The notes: generated by a model from the sequence alone, not told the origin. A DNA stretch of 64,000 nt from Colwellia sp. C2M11 (GCF_018860915.1 NZ_JAHKQD010000018.1:96299-160298), one strand, 5' to 3'; positions 48,247-58,093 are shown, numbered from the stretch's first letter. Numbers and translations: made by a program.

Positions 48247-48744
48247 TACTATTTGAGCATATTTACTATGAAGAGAGGCTTACATTTTAGGTCTTTAACA
48301 ATGACGCTAGTCGTTCTTGTTAGCCAGACCAATTAGCTTAATCTTTTTAGCTAATGACTCTTTATTAATAGATTGTATTGTTTATAGGTAAGTTGATCTA
48401 CCTACTTGAGCTTTATTTTTATCTGTCGTAATAATATGACTTATTAGACATAGGATTAAAGAGCGGTAGGGTAGTGATTAAACAAACGTGATAAGTACCA
48501 CCCTTAACAACATTACTGTATAATCTCGCCTAATTTAGTAGATCCTTTGCAAAGACCTTAACTTTGCTATAAAGGTAGTAAAATATTATTTATCACGTTG
48601 ATATTACTTATCCTGAACTCGGTTTAAGATGTTTTTAATTTATTAAACCGAACTCAGGTTACTTATTAAACGATAAGTTAATTTATCGATAAAGCTGCAA
48701 GTTCAAGTTGAATTAACTCACTTGATATAACATTACCCGAAAAT
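48247..48744. other. Intergenic region carrying a short inverted-repeat element
   Basis: About 500 bases between divergent genes. Apart from the 47-bp element at 48612-48658 it holds no open frame or RNA gene that I recognise. Confidence 0.5.
48612..48658. mobile_element. Miniature element, 47 bp, with terminal inverted repeats and 8-bp target duplication
   Basis: CCTGAACTCGGTTTAA and TTAAACCGAACTCAGG face each other (14 of 16 pairs). TTACTTAT directly flanks both sides (48604-48611 and 48659-48666), a perfect 8-bp duplication. The left 35 bases resemble the left end of the 191-bp element at 9948, so both belong to one family. Confidence 0.85.
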
Positions 48745-50250
48745 ATGCATAAACCTTTAATTACTCAGCAACCTTTATCCAACTCTAAAATTAAAATTGC
48801 CATTATTGGCGGCGGCGTTGCAGGATCGACTATTGCATTACGTTTTGCTGAATTAGGTTTAGATACTACCTTGATAGAAAAAGGACCGAGTTTGGTTAAC
48901 GGCCCTCCTATTTGTCATTTACATGCGGGTGGCAACCTATATCGTGAAATCAGTGATGAGCAGTGTTTGGTTTTATTGCAGCAATCAATTGATACGGTTA
49001 AAGTTTACCCTCACAGTGTCAATATTCGCCCCACGGTGATTGCGTTACCTAAAACAGACAATGGTGAGCCAGAAGACTTATTACCCCGTTTAGAAAAATT
49101 GCGTGCTAAATATCAAGAATTAGTTAATAAAGACAATCGTAATCAAGTATTGGGTAAACCAGCGGATTATTTTCGCTTTTATTCTCGTGCTGAGCTTGAG
49201 GTATTACAGCGAAAAGCAATACCAGAAAAAGCGGCAGATGCGAGTGATTGGTTAATTTCATTTGCGCAAAACGTTGATTTAAACAAGCTTAAGTTTCCGG
49301 TGTTGTTAGTACAAGAATATGGCTTGTCCGCATTTCGTTTTGCAGCCATTGTTAGTTTAGCTATAGAGCGTTTACCTACGTGTCACCTGCAAACAAATAA
49401 TCAAGTTGTTGGGCTCACTCAACAAACAGATAAACCAGGTTGGCAGGTATCAACAAAGCAACATGGCAGTGATATTGTTCAGCATAAAAATTATGATTAT
49501 GTCATTAATGCCTGCGGTTTCAAAACCGGTGAAATTGATGACATGGTAAGTGCCAAACGTAAGCGCATGGTTGAATTTAAAGCCGCTTATGTTGCACATT
49601 GGCCGCAATGTCATGGTATATGGCCTGAAATTGTCTTTTATGGTGAGCGGGGAACGCCGCAAGGTATGGCACAATTAACGCCTTACCCAGACGGATATTT
49701 TCAATTACATGGCATGACGCAAGACATCACACTTTTTGATCAAGGTTTAGTGGCTAGCTCGGTTAATAGTGCTCAGCCTAAATTAGCCAAACGCTTTATA
49801 GAAAAAATTGATAAACAGTGGCCTGAGCAATTAATTCAAAACAGAACGCTAGGTTCAATTGAACATATGGCGCAGTTTCTGCCAGAATTTAGTTCAGCGA
49901 CTGTGGCGGCAAAACCACTTTTTGGGGCACAACAAATTCCAGGCGAAGATGCTAATTTACGGACTGCAGATGTATCTTTTTATGGTCAACATTACGCTCG
50001 TGCTGAAATAGTGAAAGCCTCTTCAGCTTTAGACGCCGCCGATGCGATCTTAAAGAATTTTATTGATTGTGGACTTATTGCTGAGCAATTAATGTATGCA
50101 GATGAGAAATTAGCAAAAATAGGCATAAACTATTTAACAGAACATTACTTTCCTGTTAGCTTGAAATGCTCTGAAACTGAAGTAACAGAGCGAGCTATAG
50201 CGTTAGCACAGCAGCGAGATTATCCTGTGGCGTTAGCGAAGAATCTTTAA
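48745..50250 (+). CDS. FAD-dependent oxidoreductase (DAO-type fold)
   Basis: A 501-residue protein with an N-terminal FAD-binding Rossmann motif (IAIIGGGVAGSTIALRFAE near residue 17), an acidic ribose-binding residue in TLIEKG, and a second FAD-contact region (YVINACGFKTGE). The substrate is not predictable. It is not linked to an obvious pathway gene; the neighbour gph is convergent. Confidence 0.8.
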   Translation: MHKPLITQQPLSNSKIKIAIIGGGVAGSTIALRFAELGLDTTLIEKGPSLVNGPPICHLHAGGNLYREISDEQCLVLLQQSIDTVKVYPHSVNIRPTVIALPKTDNGEPEDLLPRLEKLRAKYQELVNKDNRNQVLGKPADYFRFYSRAELEVLQRKAIPEKAADASDWLISFAQNVDLNKLKFPVLLVQEYGLSAFRFAAIVSLAIERLPTCHLQTNNQVVGLTQQTDKPGWQVSTKQHGSDIVQHKNYDYVINACGFKTGEIDDMVSAKRKRMVEFKAAYVAHWPQCHGIWPEIVFYGERGTPQGMAQLTPYPDGYFQLHGMTQDITLFDQGLVASSVNSAQPKLAKRFIEKIDKQWPEQLIQNRTLGSIEHMAQFLPEFSSATVAAKPLFGAQQIPGEDANLRTADVSFYGQHYARAEIVKASSALDAADAILKNFIDCGLIAEQLMYADEKLAKIGINYLTEHYFPVSLKCSETEVTERAIALAQQRDYPVALAKNL

Positions 50251-50259
50251 TCTATAATT

Positions 50260-50299
50260 GATTTGGCGATTTGGCGATTTGGCGATTTGGCGATTTGGC
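50260..50299. repeat. Five tandem copies of an 8-bp unit
   Basis: GATTTGGC is repeated five times without interruption, ten bases after the oxidoreductase stop codon. The copy number of such a short tandem array is likely to vary between strains. Confidence 0.95.
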
Positions 50300-50375
50300 G
50301 CTTAGCGTAAGTCAGTTTGTTATTTGAATCTAAGTTTTAATTAGTATGACGCAATTAACACTTAGCTTATATTGC

Positions 50376-51056
50376 TTAATCAAAAGCTGCTGAAGTGAAT
50401 TCAGGGAAAGTATTAAAACACCATTGTGGATTATATTGTGCGATATCTTCACCGTAATTATAACCATAAGTAAAACCAACACTGTCTATGTTAGCTGCTT
50501 TTGCGGCTAGAATATCATTTTTAGAATCACCAATCATTAAGCACTGGTCTGCGGTAACATCAAGCTGCTTTAAGGCTAATAAAAGTGGTGCAGGGTTAGG
50601 TTTCTTTTCTGGTAAGGTGTCGCCACCAATCAATATTTCGAACATATCACCAATACCTAAGCCTGAGAGTATTGGCTGAATTAACTTTTCAGGTTTATTG
50701 GTGATTATCCCTAAACGAAAACCCGCTTTTTTTAAAGTAAGCAAACCTTCTTTAACACCATAATATAAAACAGAATTGACACATATACATTGTTGATAAT
50801 GCCTTAAGAAAATAGCTAAAGTATCTTCAACTACTGTGCGATCGAGTTCTTTATTAATATTGGTTGAGCCAGATAACGCACGCTCTATTAATGCTTTAGC
50901 GCCATTACCTACCCACTGACGAATAGTATTTTCATCAAATGCCGGTTTATTTAGATCTTTTAGGGTGCTATTAACTGCCAGAGCAATATCGGGCGCGCTA
51001 TCAACCAATGTGCCGTCAAGATCGAAAAGTAATACCTGTTTTTGTTTTATACTCAT
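50376..51056 (-). CDS. gph: Phosphoglycolate phosphatase
   Basis: A 226-residue HAD-IA phosphatase close to Gph: LFDLDGTLVDSAPDIA (nucleophile Asp), IRQWVGNGAKALIERAL, IITNKP, KPNPAPLL (Lys) and MIGDSKNDILAAKAA. It removes phosphate from 2-phosphoglycolate produced in DNA repair. The ATG at 51056 is used because MSIKQKQVLLFDLDG is a normal family start. Confidence 0.92.
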   Translation of the reverse strand: MSIKQKQVLLFDLDGTLVDSAPDIALAVNSTLKDLNKPAFDENTIRQWVGNGAKALIERALSGSTNINKELDRTVVEDTLAIFLRHYQQCICVNSVLYYGVKEGLLTLKKAGFRLGIITNKPEKLIQPILSGLGIGDMFEILIGGDTLPEKKPNPAPLLLALKQLDVTADQCLMIGDSKNDILAAKAANIDSVGFTYGYNYGEDIAQYNPQWCFNTFPEFTSAAFD

Positions 51057-51200
51057 GAAGATCTCAATTAACATTTTAATTTAGTGTTTATTTACACGAT
51101 TATATCATTGAGGCTTCATCGTATATGAAAAATATAACAGTGTTTGAAAACTTTATGTTAAAGCTAGTATTACACGAGCTTAAGTAGAAAAGTTATAATG

Positions 51201-52385
51201 CTACTGACTGACATTATTTCGCCCTTTCTTTTTAGCGCGATATAGTGCTAAATCAGCATTTTTTAATGCTTGCTCAAAACTTTGTTTTGGCTCTCTTTGT
51301 GCTACACCAATTGATACTGCAACATTGACCGTTTTGTTATTATTCTTTTTGGTGTTCCTACTCTTTTTATCTGTTCGTTTATCGCTACGAATCACCATGT
51401 CGTAATTAGCAATACTTTGACGTAGTTTGTCTAGCTCAGGAATAGCTTGCTCGGCTGTTTTTCTTGGAAAAACAACAGTAAATTCTTCGCCGCCATAGCG
51501 ATAAATTTTACCACTACTACGCATTTCAGCCATTCTTGTTGCTACCAGTTTTAGCACTTCATCACCAATGTCATGTCCGTAGGTATCATTAAATTTTTTA
51601 AAATGATCAATATCAAGCATAGCCACTGTGTATTTACGCCCCAGTGATAAGGCGAGTTGGTTTAATGCACGACGAGTAGGTAATCCAGTTAAATCATCGC
51701 GGTAAGCTAAATAGTACGAGTCAGTGCTAACGGCAAGTAAATATAGTGCAGACATCACTATGGCAATAAGCGTCCAAGGTAAAGCAATAATATTTAGCTG
51801 ATTTAGACACCAAACAATAAAGGTAATCAGTAGCGCTGTGAGTGTTAAATCGTGATTACTAATACTACGCCATACCAATAAAAGGCCCAACAAGCCAAGT
51901 GGTATGATAATAGGAACGTAAGGTAAAACTGATGTCCATAATGGCGTTTGTGGTATTAAGCTATGTAAACTTTGGCTCAGCTGTAGCCAAAAAAAGGTGA
52001 TTACGCCACACAAACCAATAAATATAAGCCTACTGATGATATGAACAGATAAAAGGGCGCGATCTTTTATTAAAGCCAATAGCATAAATAAACTAGCGCC
52101 ATATAAAAGTAGCCATTGTGTATTTAGCATTAAAGGTTTGGTGTTAATAGATGGGGAGTTTGTAGTAACTAAAAATACTAGCCATAAGCCGCATAAAATA
52201 GCAATTCTACTGCGATTAAATTGGGTTGCAAAGATAGCAGTAACGATCAGTAATGGATAAACCAAATAATTGATTAACGTTAATTGACTTTGCCACTGTA
52301 TTTGAAAGTGAATTAATAATGAGAATAAGCCTGTAACTGCCATTAAACATAAAAATGTAGACTTCATCCCTTTTAACTTAACCAA
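51201..52385 (-). CDS. Membrane diguanylate cyclase (GGDEF)
   Basis: About 394 residues: seven to eight hydrophobic segments in the first 235, then a GGDEF domain (RDDLTGLPTRRALN; DIDHFKKFNDTYGHDIGD; signature RYGGEEF near 297; VSIGVA). The signature is intact, so c-di-GMP synthesis is expected. The inhibitory I-site RxxD before GGEEF reads RSSG, so product inhibition is probably lost. A Lys/Arg/Asn-rich insert (about 345-365) interrupts the domain. The start is uncertain: TTG at 52397, TTG at 52385 with GGAG six bases ahead, or ATG at 52367. Confidence 0.88.
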   Translation of the reverse strand: MVKLKGMKSTFLCLMAVTGLFSLLIHFQIQWQSQLTLINYLVYPLLIVTAIFATQFNRSRIAILCGLWLVFLVTTNSPSINTKPLMLNTQWLLLYGASLFMLLALIKDRALLSVHIISRLIFIGLCGVITFFWLQLSQSLHSLIPQTPLWTSVLPYVPIIIPLGLLGLLLVWRSISNHDLTLTALLITFIVWCLNQLNIIALPWTLIAIVMSALYLLAVSTDSYYLAYRDDLTGLPTRRALNQLALSLGRKYTVAMLDIDHFKKFNDTYGHDIGDEVLKLVATRMAEMRSSGKIYRYGGEEFTVVFPRKTAEQAIPELDKLRQSIANYDMVIRSDKRTDKKSRNTKKNNNKTVNVAVSIGVAQREPKQSFEQALKNADLALYRAKKKGRNNVSQ

Positions 52386-52632
52386 CTGATACTCCAAAAC
52401 TTCTACTTAAATAAAGTCACCATTGTATTGATATACTAATTGCTTTTCTAGTTTTAGATTCGATAAAAAAAATACACGCTCTGAAGTCGGTTATTTTAAG
52501 GCGAAATAAAAAAGGGGGGCTAGGTTTTGAGATTACTATTAGCTAGACAATTTTATGCATTAGCGCTACTTTTATATAATAAAAGCATTTTTGATAACAA
52601 AAAAATGGGTAGATGCAGATGGATACCAGTAT

Positions 52633-53769
52633 ATGAATAAAGAATTATTCACTTTGTATATTGAAAGTGTAGCACTTGATGATTTAAATAAAGGTTTACA
52701 GCTAGCTCAGGGTAAAGGAGCAAAAAGCTTAATGCTGCTAATTTGTAGCCAAAATGAATACAACGAAAAAGCACTGACGTTATTGTTAACAGGTTGTTCG
52801 TTACCCGTTTTTGGCGGAATGTATCCTATGATTACTCACCAAACTGCTTTGTATAAACAAGGAGCTTTAATTATAGGTTTTAAAGAGGTTTATCAAACGT
52901 CACTTTTTTCTGACTTAGATCAAGTCAGTGATGAAGATGAATTAGAAGAACAGATCAATAGAGTATTAGAAAAAAATGAAAATCTTAATCATCAAGATGA
53001 TTTCTTAATGTTTTATGATGGCTTAATGACTAATATCGAAGATTTCATTGATTGCCTTTTTGATTGTCTCGATCATACTATTTCTATTGCTGGAGGTGGA
53101 GCGGGCTATTTAGATTTCGTTCAACGGCCAAGTGTTATTACCAATAACGGTATCTATAGTAATTCAGTATTGCTCGTTTCCTTACCTTCTAAAATAACGA
53201 CAAGTATTGCTCATGGTTGGCAAATATTGGAAGGGCCTTTTTTAGCCTCGGAGGTACACGAACAAACAGTACTAAGCTTAAATTATCAAGCAGCATTTGA
53301 CGTTTATGCCCAAGCTATAGAAATTAATAGTCATTACAAGTTTGATAGCGGTAACTTTCACGATATTACCAAACACTTTCCATTAGGTATTGAAGATATC
53401 AATAATAATTTAATTGTTCGCGATCCTGTTTTAGCGATTAATGGTCACTTACAATGTGTTGGTAAAATAGCTATTAACTCTATGGTATATTTACTTCATG
53501 GCAGTGAAGATAACTTAATTAATGCAGCTGAAGAAGCCGCAATTGAAGTTTTTTCAAACATCAATGTTAGCCAACAAGCATCAATGATGTTCGACTGTGT
53601 AAGTAGAGTGTTATATATGGAAGATAGGTATAATCAGGAGCTACAAGTCATTAGTAAACACAATAAATCTTCTGAATTATTTGGTGTACTCTCCATTGGC
53701 GAAATTGCTAACGGTCAAAGTGGTGCGCTTAGTCTTCTTAACCGATCAATTGTCATTAGTACCTGGTAA
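52633..53769 (+). CDS. FIST-domain sensory protein
   Basis: About 378 residues with a FIST N domain followed by FIST_C (GGGAGYLDFVQRP; VYAQAIEI; FPLGIED), a module thought to bind small ligands such as amino acids. There is no membrane helix. The GGDEF-EAL gene follows after 25 bases, so FIST probably feeds its output into that enzyme. The start could also be the TTG at 52591. Confidence 0.85.
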   Translation: MNKELFTLYIESVALDDLNKGLQLAQGKGAKSLMLLICSQNEYNEKALTLLLTGCSLPVFGGMYPMITHQTALYKQGALIIGFKEVYQTSLFSDLDQVSDEDELEEQINRVLEKNENLNHQDDFLMFYDGLMTNIEDFIDCLFDCLDHTISIAGGGAGYLDFVQRPSVITNNGIYSNSVLLVSLPSKITTSIAHGWQILEGPFLASEVHEQTVLSLNYQAAFDVYAQAIEINSHYKFDSGNFHDITKHFPLGIEDINNNLIVRDPVLAINGHLQCVGKIAINSMVYLLHGSEDNLINAAEEAAIEVFSNINVSQQASMMFDCVSRVLYMEDRYNQELQVISKHNKSSELFGVLSIGEIANGQSGALSLLNRSIVISTW

Positions 53770-53794
53770 TAAATAGCTAATAAATAGGTAATTT

Positions 53795-55615
53795 ATGAAT
53801 AAAGCCTTATCACTTATTTCGTTGCAACATGAACTCGCCATGGCTATTGGCAATAAACTTGACTTAAAAGCCATGGTAAAAGTATTTTTAAAAGTGTGCT
53901 TTAGCCGTTTAAATTTAACCAGTACTCACTTTTATGTTTATTGCGATGAAAATGGCGCTCCGAGGAAAATAGAAACAATAGCAGAAAGTGATTATCGTAA
54001 TTTATTAAGTATCCCAAAAATCAATTCAGGTAAACCATGGCAAGACTGCTTGAAATTATCAAACTTTGTTAAACAATTAAATAAGCAGCAAGAGACGATA
54101 GCAATGGAATACGATAATGGCCATCAATTATATGGTTTTATCGTACCTGGACATGGTTTTTTAGTTTTTGAAACGCATTATATTCTTGCTATGGATGTTC
54201 AAAAGGCGTTATCTCCTATTTTAAATAAATTAGCGACAAGTTGTTATGCGTCCTTAATACATGATTCTTTGGTGAAAGAAATACACTCTAGACAGCTTAT
54301 TGAAGAAAAACTTGCTTTTCAATCACAACATGATGGCTTAACTGGCTTATTCAATCGACAACATATTAAGAAACTACTTAAAAATGCTATTGAGCAGACC
54401 AGTATCAAAGCAGAGTATGGTTGTACTATATTTATTGATTTAAATAAGTTTAAGCCTATTAATGATGCTATGGGGCATAGTATTGGCGACCTCATACTAC
54501 TAACCTTAGCAAATAGACTTAATTCTTTAAGTAATGAAAATGTTCATGTTGGACGTTTTGGTGGGGATGAGTTCGTCATTATTTTGCAGGGGCTAGATCA
54601 AAATTATCAAAAGGTAGCTAATTTATTTATTAAAGAAATTAATCAAGTGATAGATGAACCTTTCATTATTAAAGATAATTCATATAAGCTTAATTGTAGT
54701 ATTGGCTATGTGTTTTTTCCATTACAAAAGAGTACTGCTAGTAGCCTAATTAAATTTGCTGATATTGCCATGTATGAAGCAAAACGTGAAAAGAATTTGC
54801 AAGGCAAGCAATATCAACCTGCAATGTCAGACAAAATAAACAAACGACTTGCTTATGTCGACGATATGAAAAAAGGATTAACAGCAAAAGAGTTTGAATT
54901 GTATTACCAGCCTCAATTTAACCATCATAATGAAATTATTGGGGCAGAAGCATTATTACGTTGGAATCACCCAGAACATGGTATTGAATCCCCTGCTATC
55001 TATATTCCTATCGCTGAAGAAAGTGATTTAATTTTATATATTGGTCAATGGGTGCTTGAACAAGCATGTCGTGATATTAAAAAACTAGAACAACGTGGGG
55101 TACCTCATAGTTTTGGTGCAATCTCTATTAATGTCAGCGCTAAACAATTAATAGAAAACAATTTTCAAAGTAAAATCATGACGGCTATTGAGCAAAACAA
55201 TATTTCGGCTAATCGTTTAGCTTTGGAATTAACAGAGAGCTTATTAATAGAAAATATTACTGATTCCATTGAATTGATTGCATCTTTAAAAGCCAAAGGA
55301 GTCGCGTGTGGTATTGATGATTTTGGCACGGGTTATTCGTCTTTAACTTACTTAAAGCTTATACCCGCAAGTATATTAAAAATAGATCGATCTTTCGTGT
55401 CCAGCATAGAAGAAAGTGATGAAAGCCTAGCGATTGTTAATATGATTATCAGTTTGGGGAAGGCGCTGAATATGGCTGTTTTAGCCGAAGGCGTTGAAAC
55501 CCTAGAAGAATTAAATTGTTTGAAAAAACTCGGCTGTTATCAATATCAAGGGTACTTTTTTAATAAAGCGTTACCTTTTGAAGAATTCTGCCAGTTATTC
55601 GATGCACAAAAATAA
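53795..55615 (+). CDS. GGDEF-EAL cyclic di-GMP enzyme
   Basis: A 606-residue cytoplasmic protein. An N-terminal GAF-like region (about 1-165) precedes a GGDEF domain (DGLTGLFNRQHI; FGGDEF near 255) and an EAL domain (GAEALLRWNHPEHG near 384; ELTESLLI; DDFGTGYSSLTYLK; LAEGVET). Both signatures are intact, so it may make and degrade c-di-GMP; net direction unknown. It forms an operon with the FIST gene. Confidence 0.92.
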   Translation: MNKALSLISLQHELAMAIGNKLDLKAMVKVFLKVCFSRLNLTSTHFYVYCDENGAPRKIETIAESDYRNLLSIPKINSGKPWQDCLKLSNFVKQLNKQQETIAMEYDNGHQLYGFIVPGHGFLVFETHYILAMDVQKALSPILNKLATSCYASLIHDSLVKEIHSRQLIEEKLAFQSQHDGLTGLFNRQHIKKLLKNAIEQTSIKAEYGCTIFIDLNKFKPINDAMGHSIGDLILLTLANRLNSLSNENVHVGRFGGDEFVIILQGLDQNYQKVANLFIKEINQVIDEPFIIKDNSYKLNCSIGYVFFPLQKSTASSLIKFADIAMYEAKREKNLQGKQYQPAMSDKINKRLAYVDDMKKGLTAKEFELYYQPQFNHHNEIIGAEALLRWNHPEHGIESPAIYIPIAEESDLILYIGQWVLEQACRDIKKLEQRGVPHSFGAISINVSAKQLIENNFQSKIMTAIEQNNISANRLALELTESLLIENITDSIELIASLKAKGVACGIDDFGTGYSSLTYLKLIPASILKIDRSFVSSIEESDESLAIVNMIISLGKALNMAVLAEGVETLEELNCLKKLGCYQYQGYFFNKALPFEEFCQLFDAQK

Positions 55616-55816
55616 GATAACATTAAAGCTAAGCTCACTTTACCTTAGAATCAAGTTTTCTCTTTTTGACTGTTCAGGTATTAAGGTATTGATATAGCCG
55701 ACATGCTAGTTAGTGTTAATTGGCTAGTTGTTTAATTAAATAACCCGCTTTACGTTTCTTTACTAAATAAGGAGTATTATATTTATCTACTCTTCTTTTT
55801 ATTATGATTACATTAT

Positions 55817-56332
55817 ATGACCTTTATTCACGCTAACTTTCTACATGCTACTTCATTAAAAAATTCGATTGTCGTTTTTTTAATAACTTTATTTATTTTA
55901 TCTGGTTGCAGTAGTAAATATGACAATAAGATAACAGAAGTGTTTAGAAGTAATATTGTAGATGATACAAAAATGTTTTCTTTTTCATTAATTTTTGTAT
56001 ACAAGACTACGCCACAAGACGATAGCAACGAGGGTAAATCACACAAGCAAGTCAAAGAAAAGGGAAAAGGCAAAAGGGGAGATAAAGGCGGCGAGCGACC
56101 TAATAAACAAAAATCAAAAAGCTCGAATAAAAGTAACAAACGAGACAGTCAAATGACCAATGAACTTGAAACTCGTTTAGTTGAAAAACTTGAAGAAAAT
56201 GGTTACTGCCGAAAAGGATTTTTTGAACTGAATCGTACACTTAACAAGTCAATTTACACTATACATGGTGAGTGTAATGAGAGCGCAACAGCTGCCGATA
56301 GAAAAAACTTTATAAAGCAGGCTGAACGATGA
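55817..56332 (+). CDS. Putative lipoprotein with a Lys/Gly-rich linker
   Basis: A 171-residue protein with a long N-terminal basic region, hydrophobic core and lipobox LSGC (Cys31). A low-complexity segment (about 72-112; KEKGKGKRGDKGGERPNKQK) is followed by a small globular end (LETRLVEKLEENGYCRKGFF; YTIHGECNES) with two Cys that could form a disulfide. Family unknown. It lies between the GGDEF-EAL gene and the lyase-like gene, with no clear operon. Confidence 0.7.
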   Translation: MTFIHANFLHATSLKNSIVVFLITLFILSGCSSKYDNKITEVFRSNIVDDTKMFSFSLIFVYKTTPQDDSNEGKSHKQVKEKGKGKRGDKGGERPNKQKSKSSNKSNKRDSQMTNELETRLVEKLEENGYCRKGFFELNRTLNKSIYTIHGECNESATAADRKNFIKQAER

Positions 56333-56538
56333 AATTGACATTACTGTTGATGGATTTTAAGTAGTGATATGTAAACTTACTCAGTAAAATTAATATTGAC
56401 TTCAATTAATAGAAGGGTGGGGTATAAATGAATATACATATCCTTCTTAAAGGTCATAAATACCAATAATTATAAGTATTAATGTAGATATTTTAAATGA
56501 TAAATCAATAGATAGAATAGAGATAAACGCTCTCTATA

Positions 56539-56566
56539 ATACCAGTACCGGAATACCAGTACCGAC
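56539..56566. repeat. Two tandem copies of a 14-bp sequence
   Basis: ATACCAGTACCGGA is followed directly by ATACCAGTACCGAC (12 of 14 identical), 30 bases before the lyase ATG. Possibly an operator, possibly chance slippage. Confidence 0.7.
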
Positions 56567-56595
56567 AATAGACTTTAGTTAACTGAGAATTAAAC

Positions 56596-57876
56596 ATGCC
56601 AACTAATTACAAAAAAACCGCAATAGGTGAGCATAAACTGCAACCTGAATCGTTAATGATGGGCTATGGATATGATCCAAAGCTATCGGAAGGTGCAATT
56701 AAATGTCCTAATTTTCAAACATCAACGTTTGTCTTTGAATCAGCAGAGCAAGGTAAGCATCTATTTGATGTGTCTTCTGGGCGTATCCAACTTGAGGAAG
56801 GCGAAAAAGCCGGCTTAGTCTATTCACGATTCAATAATCCAACCATTGAAATTGCAGAAAATCGTATTGCCATCTGGGATAATGCACAAGACTGTATAGT
56901 AACCGGTAGTGGTATGTCAGCTATCTCAACAACGCTGTTAGCACTTTCTAAACCTGGCGATGTCATTGTTTATTCTGAACCTATTTATGGTGGCACAGAT
57001 ACCTTGATTAACGGTATGTTAACGCAAATGAATATTAAAGCGGTCGGTTTTATATCGAGTGAAGGCACTAAAGGGCTGGAAGAAGCATTAAAGACCGCCA
57101 GTGAAATGGGGAACATTTCTGTGGTTATGCTTGAAACTCCTGATAACCCAACAAACAACCTTGTTGATTTAATTAAGTGTCGTCATCTTATTGATGAAAT
57201 ATCTGAAAAACAACTCGTTAGACCGATATTGGCAATAGATAACACTATGCTAGGACCATTATGGCAACAACCGTTAAAGCATGGTGCTGATTTATGTCTC
57301 TATTCGTTAACCAAGTATGTTGGCGGTCATTCCGATCTTATTGGTGGTAGTTGTTCAGGTAATAAAGATTTGATCGCCAAAATCAGAAAAATCAGAAATT
57401 GCATCGGCACAACCATGGATTCACATACAGCTTGGTTGATATTACGTTCTTTAGAAACATTAAAAATTCGTATGCAAGCATCAGCCATTGGTGCAAAACA
57501 AGTGGTTGATTATTTAAATACGCATAAACAAGTAACACGAATTGATTACCCAGGATTATTAACCGAAGGTGATCCACAATATCAAATCTATAAAAAACAA
57601 TGTACGGGCGCGGGCTCAACGTTTTCTTTTGAAATTAAAGGTGGTGAAAAATCTGCATTTAACGTATTGAATAAACTAAAATTAGTTAAACTTGCGGTTA
57701 GTCTAGGAGGAACTGAAAGCTTAGCACAGCATCCTGCTGCGATGACTCATTCAGGTGTACCAAAGGCACGTCGAGAATTAATTGGTGTTACCGATGGGTT
57801 AATTAGGATTTCAATAGGAATTGAAGAGCCTGCTGATATTATTGCCGATTTAGCACAGGCAATGAGCGAGTTGTAA
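56596..57876 (+). CDS. Cystathionine gamma-synthase / methionine gamma-lyase family enzyme
   Basis: A 426-residue PLP enzyme of sulfur amino acid metabolism: YSRFNNPTIEIAENRIA, YGGTDTL, the PLP Lys near residue 240 in SLTKYVGGHSD, and the C-terminal SLGGTESLAQHPAAMTHS. It is longer than E. coli MetB (386) and begins with an extra segment (GYGYDPKLSEGA). Whether it makes cystathionine or cleaves methionine or cysteine cannot be told from motifs. Confidence 0.88.
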   Translation: MPTNYKKTAIGEHKLQPESLMMGYGYDPKLSEGAIKCPNFQTSTFVFESAEQGKHLFDVSSGRIQLEEGEKAGLVYSRFNNPTIEIAENRIAIWDNAQDCIVTGSGMSAISTTLLALSKPGDVIVYSEPIYGGTDTLINGMLTQMNIKAVGFISSEGTKGLEEALKTASEMGNISVVMLETPDNPTNNLVDLIKCRHLIDEISEKQLVRPILAIDNTMLGPLWQQPLKHGADLCLYSLTKYVGGHSDLIGGSCSGNKDLIAKIRKIRNCIGTTMDSHTAWLILRSLETLKIRMQASAIGAKQVVDYLNTHKQVTRIDYPGLLTEGDPQYQIYKKQCTGAGSTFSFEIKGGEKSAFNVLNKLKLVKLAVSLGGTESLAQHPAAMTHSGVPKARRELIGVTDGLIRISIGIEEPADIIADLAQAMSEL

Positions 57877-57920
57877 CAGCTTGATATACGGTGTTAATTC
57901 AGGTAGTTATTAACATAAGA

Positions 57921-57975
57921 AAGAGGTCAGTGATAAATGAATAGTGTTTTCATTCTTGAATATCACCGACCTTTT
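57921..57975 (+). terminator. Long hairpin after the lyase-like gene
   Basis: AAGAGGTCAGTGATA pairs with TATCACCGACCTTTT (one mismatch) across a 25-base loop, with Ts at the end. Probable terminator; the loop is larger than usual. Confidence 0.6.
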
Positions 57976-58023
57976 AATCTAACCACCATACGTGACTAAA
58001 AGCAGCACTAAAAATCCTACTAA

Positions 58024-58093
58024 TTTAACGGGGACACTTGCTTATAAAGCATTAGTTGAAATGCCAGTGTTGTTCAAATTTGAGTGACTGTCC
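58024..58093. repeat. 70-bp direct repeat, copy 1
   Basis: Matches 60546-60615 at 66 of 70 positions. It begins with TTTAACGGGGACACT and ends with GAGTGACTGTCC, so its ends are partly inverted (GGACA / TGTCC). The ends look like remnants seen beside REP-associated or IS200-like transposases, a resemblance from memory. The rest of the gap from 57976 to 58327 shows nothing else recognisable. Confidence 0.9.

Noticed and set aside
50260..50299. Possible CRISPR-like array
   Set aside because: The 8-bp units follow each other with no spacers and there are no cas genes nearby.
52439..52590. Possible upstream extension of the FIST gene
   Set aside because: The frame opens only at a TTG without a ribosome site; the extra residues do not resemble the domain.
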